64,000 nucleotides of DNA from Chryseobacterium soldanellicola (GCF_900100115.1 NZ_FNKL01000004.1:682001-746000), one strand, 5' to 3'. Counted from the first letter of the stretch, positions 7,575 to 16,625 are shown. The notes: a model not told the origin generated them from the sequence alone. Made by a program: numbers and translations.

Positions 7575-8135
7575 ATGAAAAACAATAAAAAATTATCATT
7601 CGAACAGACTGCTTCATTATTAAAGATTTTGCAGTTACGTTTTGAGAAAAATATGAATCGCCATGAAGGTCTCAACTGGGAAAAAATTCAAGCAAAATTG
7701 GAAAAAAGTCCAGAAAAACTTTGGTCTTTGAATGAAATGGAAGAAACCGAGGGCGAACCTGATGTTATCAATTATGATAAGAAAACCTACGAATATATTT
7801 TCGTCGACTGCTCACCCGAAAGTCCCAAACGAAGAAGTCTTTGCTACGATTATCAGGCCTGGGAAGCCAGAAAAACCAATAAACCTGAAAATAATGTGAT
7901 CGACAAAGCCTCTGAAATGGGTGTTGAGCTTTTAACTGAAGAACAATACCGACAACTTCAGGAACTTGGTAAATTTGATTTAAAAACTTCAAGTTGGATA
8001 AAAACACCCCCTGAAATCCGCGAACTTGGTGGAGCAATTTTCTGTGACAGACGCTATAATACGGTTTTCACATATCACAACGGAGCCGATTCTTATTATG
8101 CTGCCAGAGGTTTTAGGGGTTTGTTGAAAGTGTAA
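7575..8135 (+). CDS. DUF4256 domain protein
   Basis: A 186-residue soluble protein that matches the DUF4256 family by its RFEKNMNRHEGLNWEKIQAKL start, the YEYIFVDCSPESPKRRSLCY centre and the GGAIFCDRRYNTVFTYHNGA end. The ATG at 7575 starts the conserved part; an upstream start at 7512 would overlap doxX by 43 bp in another frame. No enzymatic role is known to me. It is last in the ArsR-led operon. Confidence 0.85.
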   Translation: MKNNKKLSFEQTASLLKILQLRFEKNMNRHEGLNWEKIQAKLEKSPEKLWSLNEMEETEGEPDVINYDKKTYEYIFVDCSPESPKRRSLCYDYQAWEARKTNKPENNVIDKASEMGVELLTEEQYRQLQELGKFDLKTSSWIKTPPEIRELGGAIFCDRRYNTVFTYHNGADSYYAARGFRGLLKV

Positions 8136-8178
8136 AAAATTGTGGAAATTCATATAATTATAATAAAAAATACTATTT

Positions 8179-9144
8179 TCAATTTTTTAACCAAGGAGAT
8201 TTTACACTCCAAAATATTATGTTAACTCCTAAATAATTTTCTGCATATGCTACAAATTCTTTCTTCGTAAATGGTTTTTTCGTTTTCGGATTCTTGTAAG
8301 TTAGCGTTGGTTCCTGAACAGCCATTGCCACTAAAGAAAGCTTTCCTTTATATTGATTAAAAAATGGATATGAGTTTTTCATCTGCCCTTTTTTATTCGG
8401 AACAATGTCCGGTCCGCCTAAACCTATCTTATTTTTATCCGCAAAATCGAATAATCTCGACATATATTTATGATCATTTTCCCACTCACACGGAAAAAAA
8501 TTAACGTATTGAAGTACATAAGATTGTTTGAAAGCTTCTCTTGCAAATTTTAAATTATCCAATTCCGCCTGAAAATATTTGTCGCAGCTAAATCCCGTTT
8601 TATCTTTTTTAATGTTAATATCAATCGCAGTTTCCGGAAGGTTTATTCCCTGAATTTTACCGTCAAATTTCTTAGCCAGCTCTCCTATTAATTTTTGAAA
8701 TCTTTGTTGAACAGCGGGATTCCATTGCTGCGTTGCCCATCCGTTTCCGACCGGTTTATTTTCTCCCGGATTATCAAACTGAGGGACTAATCCGCCGGTA
8801 TATTCTTTATCATTTAAAATATAATCGGGAACATGTCTGGCTTCAGGTTCAAAAAATCTATCCTGAAGCTGAATGAATAATTTTCTATCTAATTTCGTTA
8901 AATATTCAAGATCTTTTTCTATTCCTGAAAAATCATAAACATCTTTCGCTTTTTCTAAAGATTTCCAGTTATAAACAATCTGCACGCCACCGATGTCTTT
9001 TCGCATAATCATCTTTTCGATATTTTGCAGATCTCCTGATGATGTATAAATATAATTTTGTGGTTTCTGAGCATTAATGTTGCAATTAAGCAAGAACAAA
9101 TTAAAAATGCAGATCAAAAATATTTTTTTCATTTTGTATTTCAT
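8179..9144 (-). CDS. Putative TIM-barrel glycoside-hydrolase-like lipoprotein
   Basis: A 321-residue exported protein. Residues 1-25 form a signal sequence with a lipobox-like FLLNC (Cys21), so it may be a lipoprotein. The body reads like a (beta/alpha)8 barrel: WKSLEKAKDVYDFSGIEKDL, KLFIQLQDRFF, IQGINLPETAID with Glu171 after strand 4, and LVAMAVQEPT with Glu278 near strand 7. Two carboxylates at those strands are the clan GH-A arrangement. I do not recognise a specific family or substrate. It has no partner genes and sits between convergent and divergent neighbours. Confidence 0.55.
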   Translation of the reverse strand: MKYKMKKIFLICIFNLFLLNCNINAQKPQNYIYTSSGDLQNIEKMIMRKDIGGVQIVYNWKSLEKAKDVYDFSGIEKDLEYLTKLDRKLFIQLQDRFFEPEARHVPDYILNDKEYTGGLVPQFDNPGENKPVGNGWATQQWNPAVQQRFQKLIGELAKKFDGKIQGINLPETAIDINIKKDKTGFSCDKYFQAELDNLKFAREAFKQSYVLQYVNFFPCEWENDHKYMSRLFDFADKNKIGLGGPDIVPNKKGQMKNSYPFFNQYKGKLSLVAMAVQEPTLTYKNPKTKKPFTKKEFVAYAENYLGVNIIFWSVKSPWLKN

Positions 9145-9389
9145 ATATTAATATAAACACTTATCATGCCTAAAATATTTTTATCTCTTACAGCAAAATA
9201 TTTGGAAAGAAATTTTTTAAGCGATTCTCAGCAATTAGAAAAATATTCAATAATTAAATTATTAATTCAAATTTTTAAATCAATAATTATTTTTATGTTG
9301 AAAAATTATTTTTTATTAACATGTATGATTAATTATAAATAGTATTGCTATTTTAGTGCACGAAATTTGATTAACTATAATAAAAAGGT

Positions 9390-9887
9390 ATGAAAAAATT
9401 AATCTTGTTAAGTTCATTATCCGTTTTCTTAATGAACTGTAATAAAAAAGCAGAAGCGCCTGTCGCGGAAGCAAAAACTGATTCTACAGCAATCACGGAA
9501 CCTGTTGTTGATACATTAGGTCCAAAATCGTTCTGCTACATGGGCGTAACCGGGAAAGACACTGTTTTTGTGAGTATTGATGATAATCTTGGGACAATTA
9601 CCGGAAAAATGGCTACTAAAAACAGTGAAAAAGACAGCAATGACGGCACTTTATCAGGAATGAAATCAGGAGATACCTTGAGATTGACCTACGAATTTAG
9701 TTCAGAAGGGAAGAAAAGCACCAACGATATTTACTTCCTGCAGAAAAATAATTCATTAATCGAAGGAATCGGAGAAAGAGATGCACAGACCGGAACAAAA
9801 TATGCCAACGAAAATAAAATCAAATACGAAGGCGGAAGAACTCTGAAAGCGGCAGACTGTAAAGTCGTTGCAGAAGCTTTGAAATAA
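9390..9887 (+). CDS. Small secreted lipoprotein
   Basis: A 165-residue lipoprotein with signal MKKLILLSSLSVFLMNC, the lipid-accepting cysteine at residue 17, then a Lys/Ala/Glu/Thr-rich linker and a beta-rich domain (about 45-165) containing SFCYMGVTGKDTVFVSID and a C-terminal CKVVAEALK. The two cysteines may form a disulfide. Similar short lipoproteins are common in Chryseobacterium; their function is unknown to me. A terminator follows. Confidence 0.7.
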   Translation: MKKLILLSSLSVFLMNCNKKAEAPVAEAKTDSTAITEPVVDTLGPKSFCYMGVTGKDTVFVSIDDNLGTITGKMATKNSEKDSNDGTLSGMKSGDTLRLTYEFSSEGKKSTNDIYFLQKNNSLIEGIGERDAQTGTKYANENKIKYEGGRTLKAADCKVVAEALK

Positions 9888-9905
9888 AATTCAACCATCT
9901 AAAAT

Positions 9906-9937
9906 AAAAATGCAACCCAATCCGGTTGCATTTTTTT
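9906..9937 (+). terminator. Terminator after lipoprotein gene
   Basis: ATGCAACC at 9910-9917 pairs with GGTTGCAT at 9924-9931, followed by T8. It also lies 30 bp from the stop of the convergent aldolase gene and could serve both. Confidence 0.85.
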
Positions 9938-9966
9938 ATTATCTAAAGCCTAATTCCTAATCCCTT

Positions 9967-10998
9967 CTACATTTCCCTCTTTACAATTTCAATAAAATCA
10001 TTCACGGCCTCGTCATTGGTATTCCAGGAAGTGATGAGACGAATGGCTGAAAAATTGTCGTCGATTTTCTTCCAAATATAAAATTCAAACTTTTCTAATA
10101 ATTTTTCGATCAGGTTATTGCTTAAAATCGGGAAAATTTGATTGGTATAAGTGTCAGAAAGAAATTCTATTTCTTTTTCTTTCATAACATTTTTAATTTT
10201 CATGGCCTGTTGATTCGCGTGTTTTGCAAGATCAAAATACAGATCATTTTTCATCAGTTCCACAAACTGTATTCCCAACAATCTTCCTTTTGCCAGCAAA
10301 GCACCTTTTTGTTTAATATTAAAAGCAAAATCCTGTTGAAGTTCCTGATTATTAATGACAATCGCCTCTCCTATCAATGCTCCGTTTTTTGTTCCGCCCA
10401 AGTAAAAAACATCGGTTAATTCGGCAACTTTTTCCAAGGTAAGATCACTGATTTCTGCAGTCAGCCCTTGTCCCATTCTTGCTCCGTCCATGAACAGGTA
10501 TAAATTATTTTCTTTACAGAATTTTGAAAGATCTTCCAATTCTTTTAAGGTATAAATCGTTCCTAACTCCGTAGAATTTGAGATATAAACCAATTTCGGC
10601 ATTACCTGATGCGGAACATTTTTATGGCTTTCCATAACAGGAATAATATCTTGCGGAGTTAATTTTCCGTCTTCTTTTTCAATGCTTAAAATTTTGTGTC
10701 CGGTCGCTTCGATCGCTCCGGTTTCATTATTCAGGATATGTCCTGTTGATGCGGAAATTACACATTGATAAGGTCTTAAAATTGAAGAGATTACAATCAG
10801 ATTTGCCTGAGTACCACCTGAAACAAAATAAACATCCGAGTCTGGATTATCGATTTTTTCCTTAATTAATTCTTTCGCCTTTAAAGAATATTGATCTTCT
10901 CCGTAACCAGCCTGCTGATCAAGGTTATGACGTAAAAGTGCTTCTAAAATATGGGGATGACAACCTTCTGAATAGTCGTTTTTAAATGAAAATTTCAT
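9967..10998 (-). CDS. Threonine aldolase-like PLP enzyme
   Basis: A 343-residue fold-type I PLP enzyme of the low-specificity threonine aldolase / beta-eliminating lyase family, which splits L-threonine or related 3-hydroxy amino acids to glycine and an aldehyde. The N-terminal FKNDYSEGCHP and GYGEDQY, the SGGTQAN phosphate loop (60-66), the MDGARM (170-175) and the PLP lysine Lys204 in YLGGTKNG are all present. It is transcribed divergently from the DtxR-type regulator with 85 bp between start codons. Confidence 0.88.
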   Translation of the reverse strand: MKFSFKNDYSEGCHPHILEALLRHNLDQQAGYGEDQYSLKAKELIKEKIDNPDSDVYFVSGGTQANLIVISSILRPYQCVISASTGHILNNETGAIEATGHKILSIEKEDGKLTPQDIIPVMESHKNVPHQVMPKLVYISNSTELGTIYTLKELEDLSKFCKENNLYLFMDGARMGQGLTAEISDLTLEKVAELTDVFYLGGTKNGALIGEAIVINNQELQQDFAFNIKQKGALLAKGRLLGIQFVELMKNDLYFDLAKHANQQAMKIKNVMKEKEIEFLSDTYTNQIFPILSNNLIEKLLEKFEFYIWKKIDDNFSAIRLITSWNTNDEAVNDFIEIVKREM

Positions 10999-11052
10999 AG
11001 ATCAAAAATAAAAAAAGTTAAACGAACAAGCGTAAATAATTAATAATATTTT

Positions 11053-11080
11053 GTTAGATTTGTATTGAAAATCATCTAAC
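11053..11080 (+). promoter_or_regulatory. Promoter/operator of the dtxR-type gene
   Basis: A -7 box TAGATTTG at 11055-11062 lies inside an inverted repeat GTTAGAT (11053-11059) / ATCTAAC (11074-11080) with 14 bp between the arms. The repeat spans the -7 box and the likely transcript start, so it is a candidate metal-responsive operator. No good -33 TTG is visible. Confidence 0.5.
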
Positions 11081-11083
11081 ATT

Positions 11084-11737
11084 TTGAAAACAACATTAAC
11101 AGAAGAGAATTATCTGAAGGCTTTGTTTCACTTAGTTGACAATGAAGGAAAAGTGACTATTAACGAGCTCAGCAAGTTTTTAAACGTAAAAATGCCGAGT
11201 GTTAATAATATGATGAAGAAATTTGCAGACAAAAGCTGGGTAATTTATGAAACGTATAAGCCGCTGAAAGTCACTGACAAAGGCAAGCGTGAAGCTGCAC
11301 TTGTCGTAAGAAAACATAGGCTTACCGAAATGTTTTTGGTTAAAAAAATGAACTTCGGCTGGGAAAATGTCCATGAGATTGCAGAACAACTGGAACATGT
11401 TCATTCTCAGGTATTTTTCGATAAAATGGATGAAATTTTAGATTATCCTAAATTTGATCCGCATGGTGAGCCGATTCCTGACAAAGACGGAAATATTATT
11501 GCTCAGGATTTACAAAAACTAAGTTCGTGCAATGTTGGCGAAACTGTTATTTTTGCTTCTGTAACGCTATCTGATGACGCTTTTTTGAATTATTTAACGG
11601 AAAGAAAACTGCTTTTAAACACCAAAATTAAAATCAATAAAATTGAAAATTTTGATAAATCTATAACTGTTGAAGTTAATGGAAAACAGGAAGTTTTGAG
11701 CAGAAAAGCGACTGAGAAAATATTGGTGAAAAAGTAA
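11084..11737 (+). CDS. DtxR/MntR-family metal-dependent regulator
   Basis: A 217-residue iron- or manganese-responsive repressor: winged helix (about residues 1-65, LTEENYLKALFHLVDNEGKV and LSKFLNVKMPSVNNMMKKF), dimerisation/metal domain (about 75-140, with HRLTEMFL and EIAEQLEHVHSQVFF giving Glu and His ligands) and a C-terminal SH3-like FeoA domain (about 145-217). The start is a TTG at 11084; no in-frame ATG exists before residue 37. The inverted repeat over its promoter suggests autoregulation. No transporter target lies beside it in the window. Confidence 0.88.
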   Translation: MKTTLTEENYLKALFHLVDNEGKVTINELSKFLNVKMPSVNNMMKKFADKSWVIYETYKPLKVTDKGKREAALVVRKHRLTEMFLVKKMNFGWENVHEIAEQLEHVHSQVFFDKMDEILDYPKFDPHGEPIPDKDGNIIAQDLQKLSSCNVGETVIFASVTLSDDAFLNYLTERKLLLNTKIKINKIENFDKSITVEVNGKQEVLSRKATEKILVKK

Positions 11738-11790
11738 ATTATATTTTAAACCATTAAGATTTTATTAAGGAATTAAGAATATTAAGTTTA

Positions 11791-11879
11791 TTGAGATGCT
11801 TCGACAGGCTCAGCATGACATCGCTACAAAATGGCAATAGTATTAAGAATGTCATGCTGAGCCTGTCGAAGCATCTCAA
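11791..11879. repeat. Perfect 31-bp inverted repeat (dispersed-repeat type)
   Basis: Arms 11791-11821 and 11849-11879 are perfect complements over 31 bp around a 27-nt loop. The core is CATGCTGAGCCTGTCGAAGC, which from memory is a widely dispersed intergenic repeat in Bacteroidetes and some Proteobacteria. It lies between convergent genes and would make a strong bidirectional hairpin. Confidence 0.85.
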
Positions 11880-11906
11880 ATTTTAAAACCAGATTAATTT
11901 TCAAAA

Positions 11907-13085
11907 TTACTTCAAGCTATTCTTCAAAATCTCTGAAACTTTTTCAATTTCTTCCATCGTATTAAAGTAATGTGGTGAAAGTCTTACTATTCCATTGATG
12001 TTTTTATTTGTAAAATCAATCAAAGCTGAGTTTTTATACGTCACGGAGAAAAATATATTATTATCCTTAAGAACTCGTTGAATATTTTCAAGATCACCAT
12101 CAGGACCACAAAATGTAATAATACTGCTCAACCGGTTTCCTATATCCCAAATTTTGAAACCACTGTTTTGAAGATTTGTTCTAAGCTTTTCTGAAAGTTT
12201 TCTGTTATAATTTTCTATCGTATCTAAACCGATAGTATTGGCATATTTTATAGCTTCCATAAAGCCTAGCAACGAACCGTAAGAAATTTCCCAATGCTCA
12301 AATCGTTTTGCCGTTTTGAATAGTTCGTAGTCATCATATTCTGACCAATGAGCTCCTCTCATATCCAATAATAACGGAGCATAATTTTGTTCTAAAACCC
12401 GATCCGAAACATATAAAAATCCTGTTCCTCTCGGTCCTCGCATGAATTTTCTTCCGGTCGCCGTTAAGAAATCACAACCAATTTTTTCAACATCCACAAC
12501 CATCTGGCCAACCGACTGACAGGCATCTACTAAATATAAAATATCATATTGACGGCAAATTTTACCAACACCTTCAACATTTTGAATCAATCCGGAATTG
12601 GTCGGAATATGAGTGACCGCGACCAATTTTGGATTGTGTTGTTTGATTAAATTTTCCAGGTCTTCCAAATCTAATTCATTATCTGAAAGATTTTTCGTTC
12701 TTATCACTTTTACATTTAATTTTTTCTGTAAAGAAATAAAAGTGATCTGGTTAGAAATATAATCATCAACGGTTGTAATAATGCAATCCCCTTCTTTAAA
12801 AACAATACTTGACAAAGCTTTTACGTAGGCATCTGTCGCACTGTTCGCAAAAGCAATATTGGAAGATTTACAGTTGATCATTTTTGCTGTTTCTTCATAA
12901 AATTCTTCCAACAAAGTTGCATTGCGGTTGGCAACTTCATATCCTCCGAACTGCTCTTCCTGATGAAAATAATCAACCATTGATTCTACAACAACTTTTG
13001 GCATTAATGATGAACCGGCATTGTTGAGGAATATTTTATTATCGGATAATCCTTTTGTGTCTTGTCTTATTAATTCTAAGTTCAT
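11907..13085 (-). CDS. Class V aminotransferase (cysteine desulfurase-like)
   Basis: A 392-residue fold-type I PLP enzyme of aminotransferase class V. Seen: FLNNAGSSLMP at 19-29, the VDACQSVGQ motif with the cofactor-binding Asp187, and the PLP lysine Lys213 in ATGRKFMRGPRGTGF. The RGPRGTG after the lysine is that of the isopenicillin-epimerase-like/CsdA-like group. The active-site cysteine loop of true cysteine desulfurases is not evident, so the substrate is uncertain. It stands alone. Confidence 0.8.
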   Translation of the reverse strand: MNLELIRQDTKGLSDNKIFLNNAGSSLMPKVVVESMVDYFHQEEQFGGYEVANRNATLLEEFYEETAKMINCKSSNIAFANSATDAYVKALSSIVFKEGDCIITTVDDYISNQITFISLQKKLNVKVIRTKNLSDNELDLEDLENLIKQHNPKLVAVTHIPTNSGLIQNVEGVGKICRQYDILYLVDACQSVGQMVVDVEKIGCDFLTATGRKFMRGPRGTGFLYVSDRVLEQNYAPLLLDMRGAHWSEYDDYELFKTAKRFEHWEISYGSLLGFMEAIKYANTIGLDTIENYNRKLSEKLRTNLQNSGFKIWDIGNRLSSIITFCGPDGDLENIQRVLKDNNIFFSVTYKNSALIDFTNKNINGIVRLSPHYFNTMEEIEKVSEILKNSLK

Positions 13086-13184
13086 TTTTTATTTATAAAT
13101 TTTAAGAAGAATCTATTTAACTTGGTCTGGATTCTTATGGAATAACAAATTTAATGTATAATTTAATCTAACAATTTTATACAA

Positions 13185-13214
13185 AAAATCCCGAAATTTC
13201 AATAACGGGATTTT
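13185..13214 (-). terminator. Terminator of the tssGNK run
   Basis: On the minus strand AAAATCCCG (13214-13206) pairs with CGGGATTTT (13193-13185), followed by T-rich sequence, 24 bp after the tssK stop. Confidence 0.8.
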
Positions 13215-13237
13215 ATATTTTTTAGCTTTAATTTGCA

Positions 13238-14377
13238 TTAATCTAAAACGCTCCAACCTCTCTTTGGATTGTTGTTTGAAGAAACTTCCTGTTCGTTAAC
13301 AATGATATTTTCTTTTCTCTGACCGATGTAATCCAGCTCGCTCAATTTAGAGAAAATTGTTTCTAAACTCCTCAGCATCTGCTGAATATACAACAAAGGT
13401 TCTCCGCAATTGTGATGGTCATAATTTGTTTCAGCAACGATAGAAAGTTGGTTTAGCAACGTATGAGGAGCAATTTCACTCCATTCTAAGCTATAATTCA
13501 ACATTTCTTCCAACTCTGCAGGCACCAAAACCTGAGTCGAATTGTATAAATGAAGCGCCAGTTTGGCAAAACTTTCAATCAAAAACACGGGCGGTTGCCA
13601 TGGAATGATATTTCTGAACTGGAAATACATATCCCCAAACGTATTTACCATTGTGGTACACAGAAACTTAACGTTTTGTGCCAACGCAGTGTTTTGATTT
13701 TTATGGGAAGCTTTTTGAATGATTTTAAATGCATATTGCTGCAAATTTCCGATAGATTTTGCATAGCTGTTGTAATAATCCAACAACGCCGGATGACTTT
13801 GAATAGAAGTGCACGGCGGAATAAAATTAGAATCTACCTGCGCAATATTGGCTCTTAAGTCAACTTTTCCGACAATAAGATAATTTCCTCCTGAATAGCT
13901 GCTGTTCAGCGAAGTTACGGGAAGTAATTCGATATGATGATTCGGTTGTGCATTCGGATGGCGCGGTGGAATCTCTTCCGGATCAATATCTCCAAACGGA
14001 ACTTTATCAAACGGATTAACAGAAATTAAGATATAATATTCACCATCAGCCTGATCTTCATTCATTGATTTTGCCAGTGATTTTACACTTACTCTTCTAT
14101 CATTCAATTCAACCCTGTAACCTGCCAAAGTAACTGCGCTACAATGCTTTATAACCAATTGAACATCATTTGTTGCCGTATTGTGAACATCAAAAATCGT
14201 TTTATCCGTAAACTCGTTCGGAATTGGTAAAAGCCCGTAATTATATGTCGTAATGCCCAGAGAATTTGAATCTCTGATTGTGTCAATTAAAAAATTATCC
14301 TGATCGTTTAGGTGTCTTTGAGAAACCTTCATCCCGTCAACCCAATTGATTGCGAAATGCTTTATCGGCTGTATCAT
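13238..14377 (-). CDS. tssK: Type VI secretion baseplate protein TssK (Bacteroidetes type)
   Basis: A 379-residue TssK, the baseplate subunit that links the wedge to the membrane complex. The N-terminus HFAINWVDGMKVSQRHLNDQDN corresponds to the EGM-QHFQ region of proteobacterial TssK; VNPFDKVPFGDIDPEEIPPR and FIPPCTSIQSHP are characteristic of T6SS subtype iii. It starts 24 bp after tssN ends and is followed by a terminator. No sheath (TssB/C), TssF, TssE, Hcp, VgrG or ClpV gene is in the window, so the rest of the system must be elsewhere or lost. Confidence 0.88.
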   Translation of the reverse strand: MIQPIKHFAINWVDGMKVSQRHLNDQDNFLIDTIRDSNSLGITTYNYGLLPIPNEFTDKTIFDVHNTATNDVQLVIKHCSAVTLAGYRVELNDRRVSVKSLAKSMNEDQADGEYYILISVNPFDKVPFGDIDPEEIPPRHPNAQPNHHIELLPVTSLNSSYSGGNYLIVGKVDLRANIAQVDSNFIPPCTSIQSHPALLDYYNSYAKSIGNLQQYAFKIIQKASHKNQNTALAQNVKFLCTTMVNTFGDMYFQFRNIIPWQPPVFLIESFAKLALHLYNSTQVLVPAELEEMLNYSLEWSEIAPHTLLNQLSIVAETNYDHHNCGEPLLYIQQMLRSLETIFSKLSELDYIGQRKENIIVNEQEVSSNNNPKRGWSVLD

Positions 14378-14401
14378 AGTAATACTTTTTAAAATTTGTG
14401 A

Positions 14402-15301
14402 TTATGATTTTCTGGCTCCTTCTTCCTCATGCTGGATCACTCTTTTGCAGATCACCACGTCATTTTCCGAAATACCATTATTTGTAATATCCTGGTTGAA
14501 ATCAATATATCTCCTAAAGCTGAAAAACGACTTTTTAATGTAAAAAATCCAGTAATAAGGTTCTTTTTCCTGATCCGAAAGATGAATAATTGATCCCGGA
14601 TTTTTATGATTATAATCGTCTACCACTCTATAAAACCAATCCCCGAAATTCACTCCCGTCGGTAAGGTTTTAGCTTTAATTCTAAATCTGTTGGCGTCTT
14701 CTAAGTTCTTGCTTAGCTCAACATTCAATACCATTAATTTGTCAAAATCCACCCCATCAAAATCCGGCGGTTTCTGATCCGGTGAATACCTCCATGTTTT
14801 ATAGATATCAAAAGGTATGCTGATAAACTGAATATAACAGTAATAAAATACCATCGGAACAACAAAAACAAACATACTTGTCGCAGCCATGATCGGATAT
14901 CCGGTTCCTTTGCTGATCCAGTTAAAAATTAAGTAAAAAAGATAGCCTCCGAACGCAATACAGGTCAATGAAAGTATAGATTCAAACAAAATACTCATTG
15001 CCAGAGATTCGATATGCTTTTTGAAATATTTATCTAATAAATTGACGTGAATAATCCCGAAAATAAGGTAAAAAATCTGCGCAATAAGATACCAGTAAGG
15101 GTTAAATAAATTGCCCGCAAACCCGAAAAAACCGGGCAAAGCAAGACACAAGCTGCATAGCAGAACGTAAATAATAATGACTTTAATTTTAATGGCAGGC
15201 TTATTTCTTCTGATTACTCCTAAAATAATCATCATGATCACTGCAATCAGAGGCATTAAAATATACCTTAAAAAGATTCCTTTTACTGAAGAAATTTCCA
15301 T
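14402..15301 (-). CDS. tssN: Type VI secretion membrane protein TssN
   Basis: A 299-residue protein with about five hydrophobic segments in its first 170 residues (GIFLRYILMPLIAVIMMIIL; VIIIYVLLCSLCLALPGFFG; YWYLIAQIFYLIFGIIHV; LFESILSLTCIAFGGYLFYL; SMFVFVVPMVFYYCYIQFI) and a soluble C-terminal domain. This matches TssN, the Bacteroidetes-specific inner-membrane component that replaces TssJ/L/M in T6SS-iii. I place the start at the ATG at 15301 (MEISSVKG); an upstream start at 15403 would overlap tssG. The order is tssG, 55 bp, tssN, 24 bp, tssK. Confidence 0.85.
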   Translation of the reverse strand: MEISSVKGIFLRYILMPLIAVIMMIILGVIRRNKPAIKIKVIIIYVLLCSLCLALPGFFGFAGNLFNPYWYLIAQIFYLIFGIIHVNLLDKYFKKHIESLAMSILFESILSLTCIAFGGYLFYLIFNWISKGTGYPIMAATSMFVFVVPMVFYYCYIQFISIPFDIYKTWRYSPDQKPPDFDGVDFDKLMVLNVELSKNLEDANRFRIKAKTLPTGVNFGDWFYRVVDDYNHKNPGSIIHLSDQEKEPYYWIFYIKKSFFSFRRYIDFNQDITNNGISENDVVICKRVIQHEEEGARKS

Positions 15302-15356
15302 TGTTTTTCTTTTCGAATTTATATTTTGTTGGTGATTGTAAATATAATAAAATATT

Positions 15357-16298
15357 TTACAGAAAAGTAGAATATCCCAGACGGCTGGCGTTTCTTTCGT
15401 CATCTTCGAGGCAAAACGAATATTCTTTTTTTTCTGTTATAAAATTTTCCTCCACATCCACGGTTACAGGTAAAAAATAATCATATAAAGCATTAAGCAC
15501 TTTTCTGAACGCGCTTCCCGGAATATATTTTTTCATGTCCTCGTACGGGATCGGCCCAATATTGACCACCCAGTTTCTCTGCCCGTCCATATGACTTCCA
15601 CTCGGAATATACGTCACTCCCAGCCTCGAATTTCCCAACAGCATTGAATCGTCTCTTTCTTCAATATCATCAATAATATTCGGGGTAAAAGTGATTTCTA
15701 CAGGAACCTGCAAAAACGCGCTGATGCATTTTTCAAACCACTTTTTATCTCCTCTGATCTGGTGAAAAAACGGCAAAATATGAATGAAAATATAGGCATT
15801 CTTTTTGTCAAGCATTTTTAGCAAAGGCCAAAGTTCGCTCACCGTATCCAGCAGGCTGTCGGTATCACTGGCAATATCGAAATCAAATTCTTTAAGCAAA
15901 GCACTGATTTCGGTGAAAAATATTTCTAATTCGAAAGGTTTGAAAAATTTTCGGGCGTCATCTTCTACCCTTTTCTGCTTGCGGATTTCGCGAACTACAT
16001 TTTCAACATTTTTGCGGGTTGCTCCTAATGACGGAGGGTGAAATAACCCTTCCGGAAGATAATCATAAATCCCTTCCCTATACGTTTCTATCGTAAAAAC
16101 CTCTTCATCAAATCCCAAATAACTGCTCGTGATACTTTTAATATCCTTTAAATAAGCTCTGTCATTGATGCCTATTCTTTCGATAAAAATATTACTTACT
16201 GCTCTGTGATATTTCAAAAGATTGACTGCTACAGATTCTGCCCTGAAATCTGTCTGCAGCTTATTGTAATGCATATCTACAATATTATTCTCATACAT
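15357..16298 (-). CDS. tssG: Type VI secretion baseplate protein TssG-like
   Basis: A 313-residue protein whose C-terminal half follows the TssG pattern: LGNSRLGVTYIPSG, WVVNIGPIPYEDMKKYIPGS and LNALYDYFLPVTVDVEENFI. TssG pairs with TssF in the baseplate wedge. It is first in a three-gene run. The start at 16298 is preceded by AAGGAG (minus strand, about 16311-16306), an unusual canonical Shine-Dalgarno for this group. The identification rests on the pattern and on the neighbours TssN and TssK. Confidence 0.75.
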   Translation of the reverse strand: MYENNIVDMHYNKLQTDFRAESVAVNLLKYHRAVSNIFIERIGINDRAYLKDIKSITSSYLGFDEEVFTIETYREGIYDYLPEGLFHPPSLGATRKNVENVVREIRKQKRVEDDARKFFKPFELEIFFTEISALLKEFDFDIASDTDSLLDTVSELWPLLKMLDKKNAYIFIHILPFFHQIRGDKKWFEKCISAFLQVPVEITFTPNIIDDIEERDDSMLLGNSRLGVTYIPSGSHMDGQRNWVVNIGPIPYEDMKKYIPGSAFRKVLNALYDYFLPVTVDVEENFITEKKEYSFCLEDDERNASRLGYSTFL

Positions 16299-16625
16299 AT
16301 TGTGCTCCTTAGTGATTTGATTGTAAAGATAATATATCTCTTATGTTTGAAAAAATAATTTTAAATTAAATTTATTCTAAAAATACTAATTAATTGATAG
16401 TAAAAAGAATAATTTTCTACGAAATTAAAAGTTTATAGTTTAATTTTCAAATTTTCAAATTCTGAGCCGGGTATCTCAATGATTTAGAGATAAATAAAAA
16501 ATAAATTTTACTTATATTTTATTTAGATTAAATTTTATTAATCCATAAGCCGTAAGAAATTCTTAATATTTAATTTTATTTCGGAAAGCGAGCCGTATCT
16601 TTGCCCTTCGAAAATGTTATTTAAA
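16299..16625. other. Divergent intergenic region, tssG and S1/P1 nuclease
   Basis: About 327 bp, AT-rich. At the right end a -7 box TATCTTTG (16596-16603) serves the nuclease. At the left end a Shine-Dalgarno AAGGAG and a weak TATCTTTA box (minus strand, near 16330) precede tssG. Nothing else is recognised. Confidence 0.45.
16596..16603 (+). promoter_or_regulatory. -7 promoter box of the nuclease gene
   Basis: TATCTTTG matches TAnnTTTG. The predicted transcript start near 16610 leaves only about 4 nt before the first ATG (16614) but 16 nt before the second in-frame ATG (16626), which decides my start choice. Confidence 0.55.
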
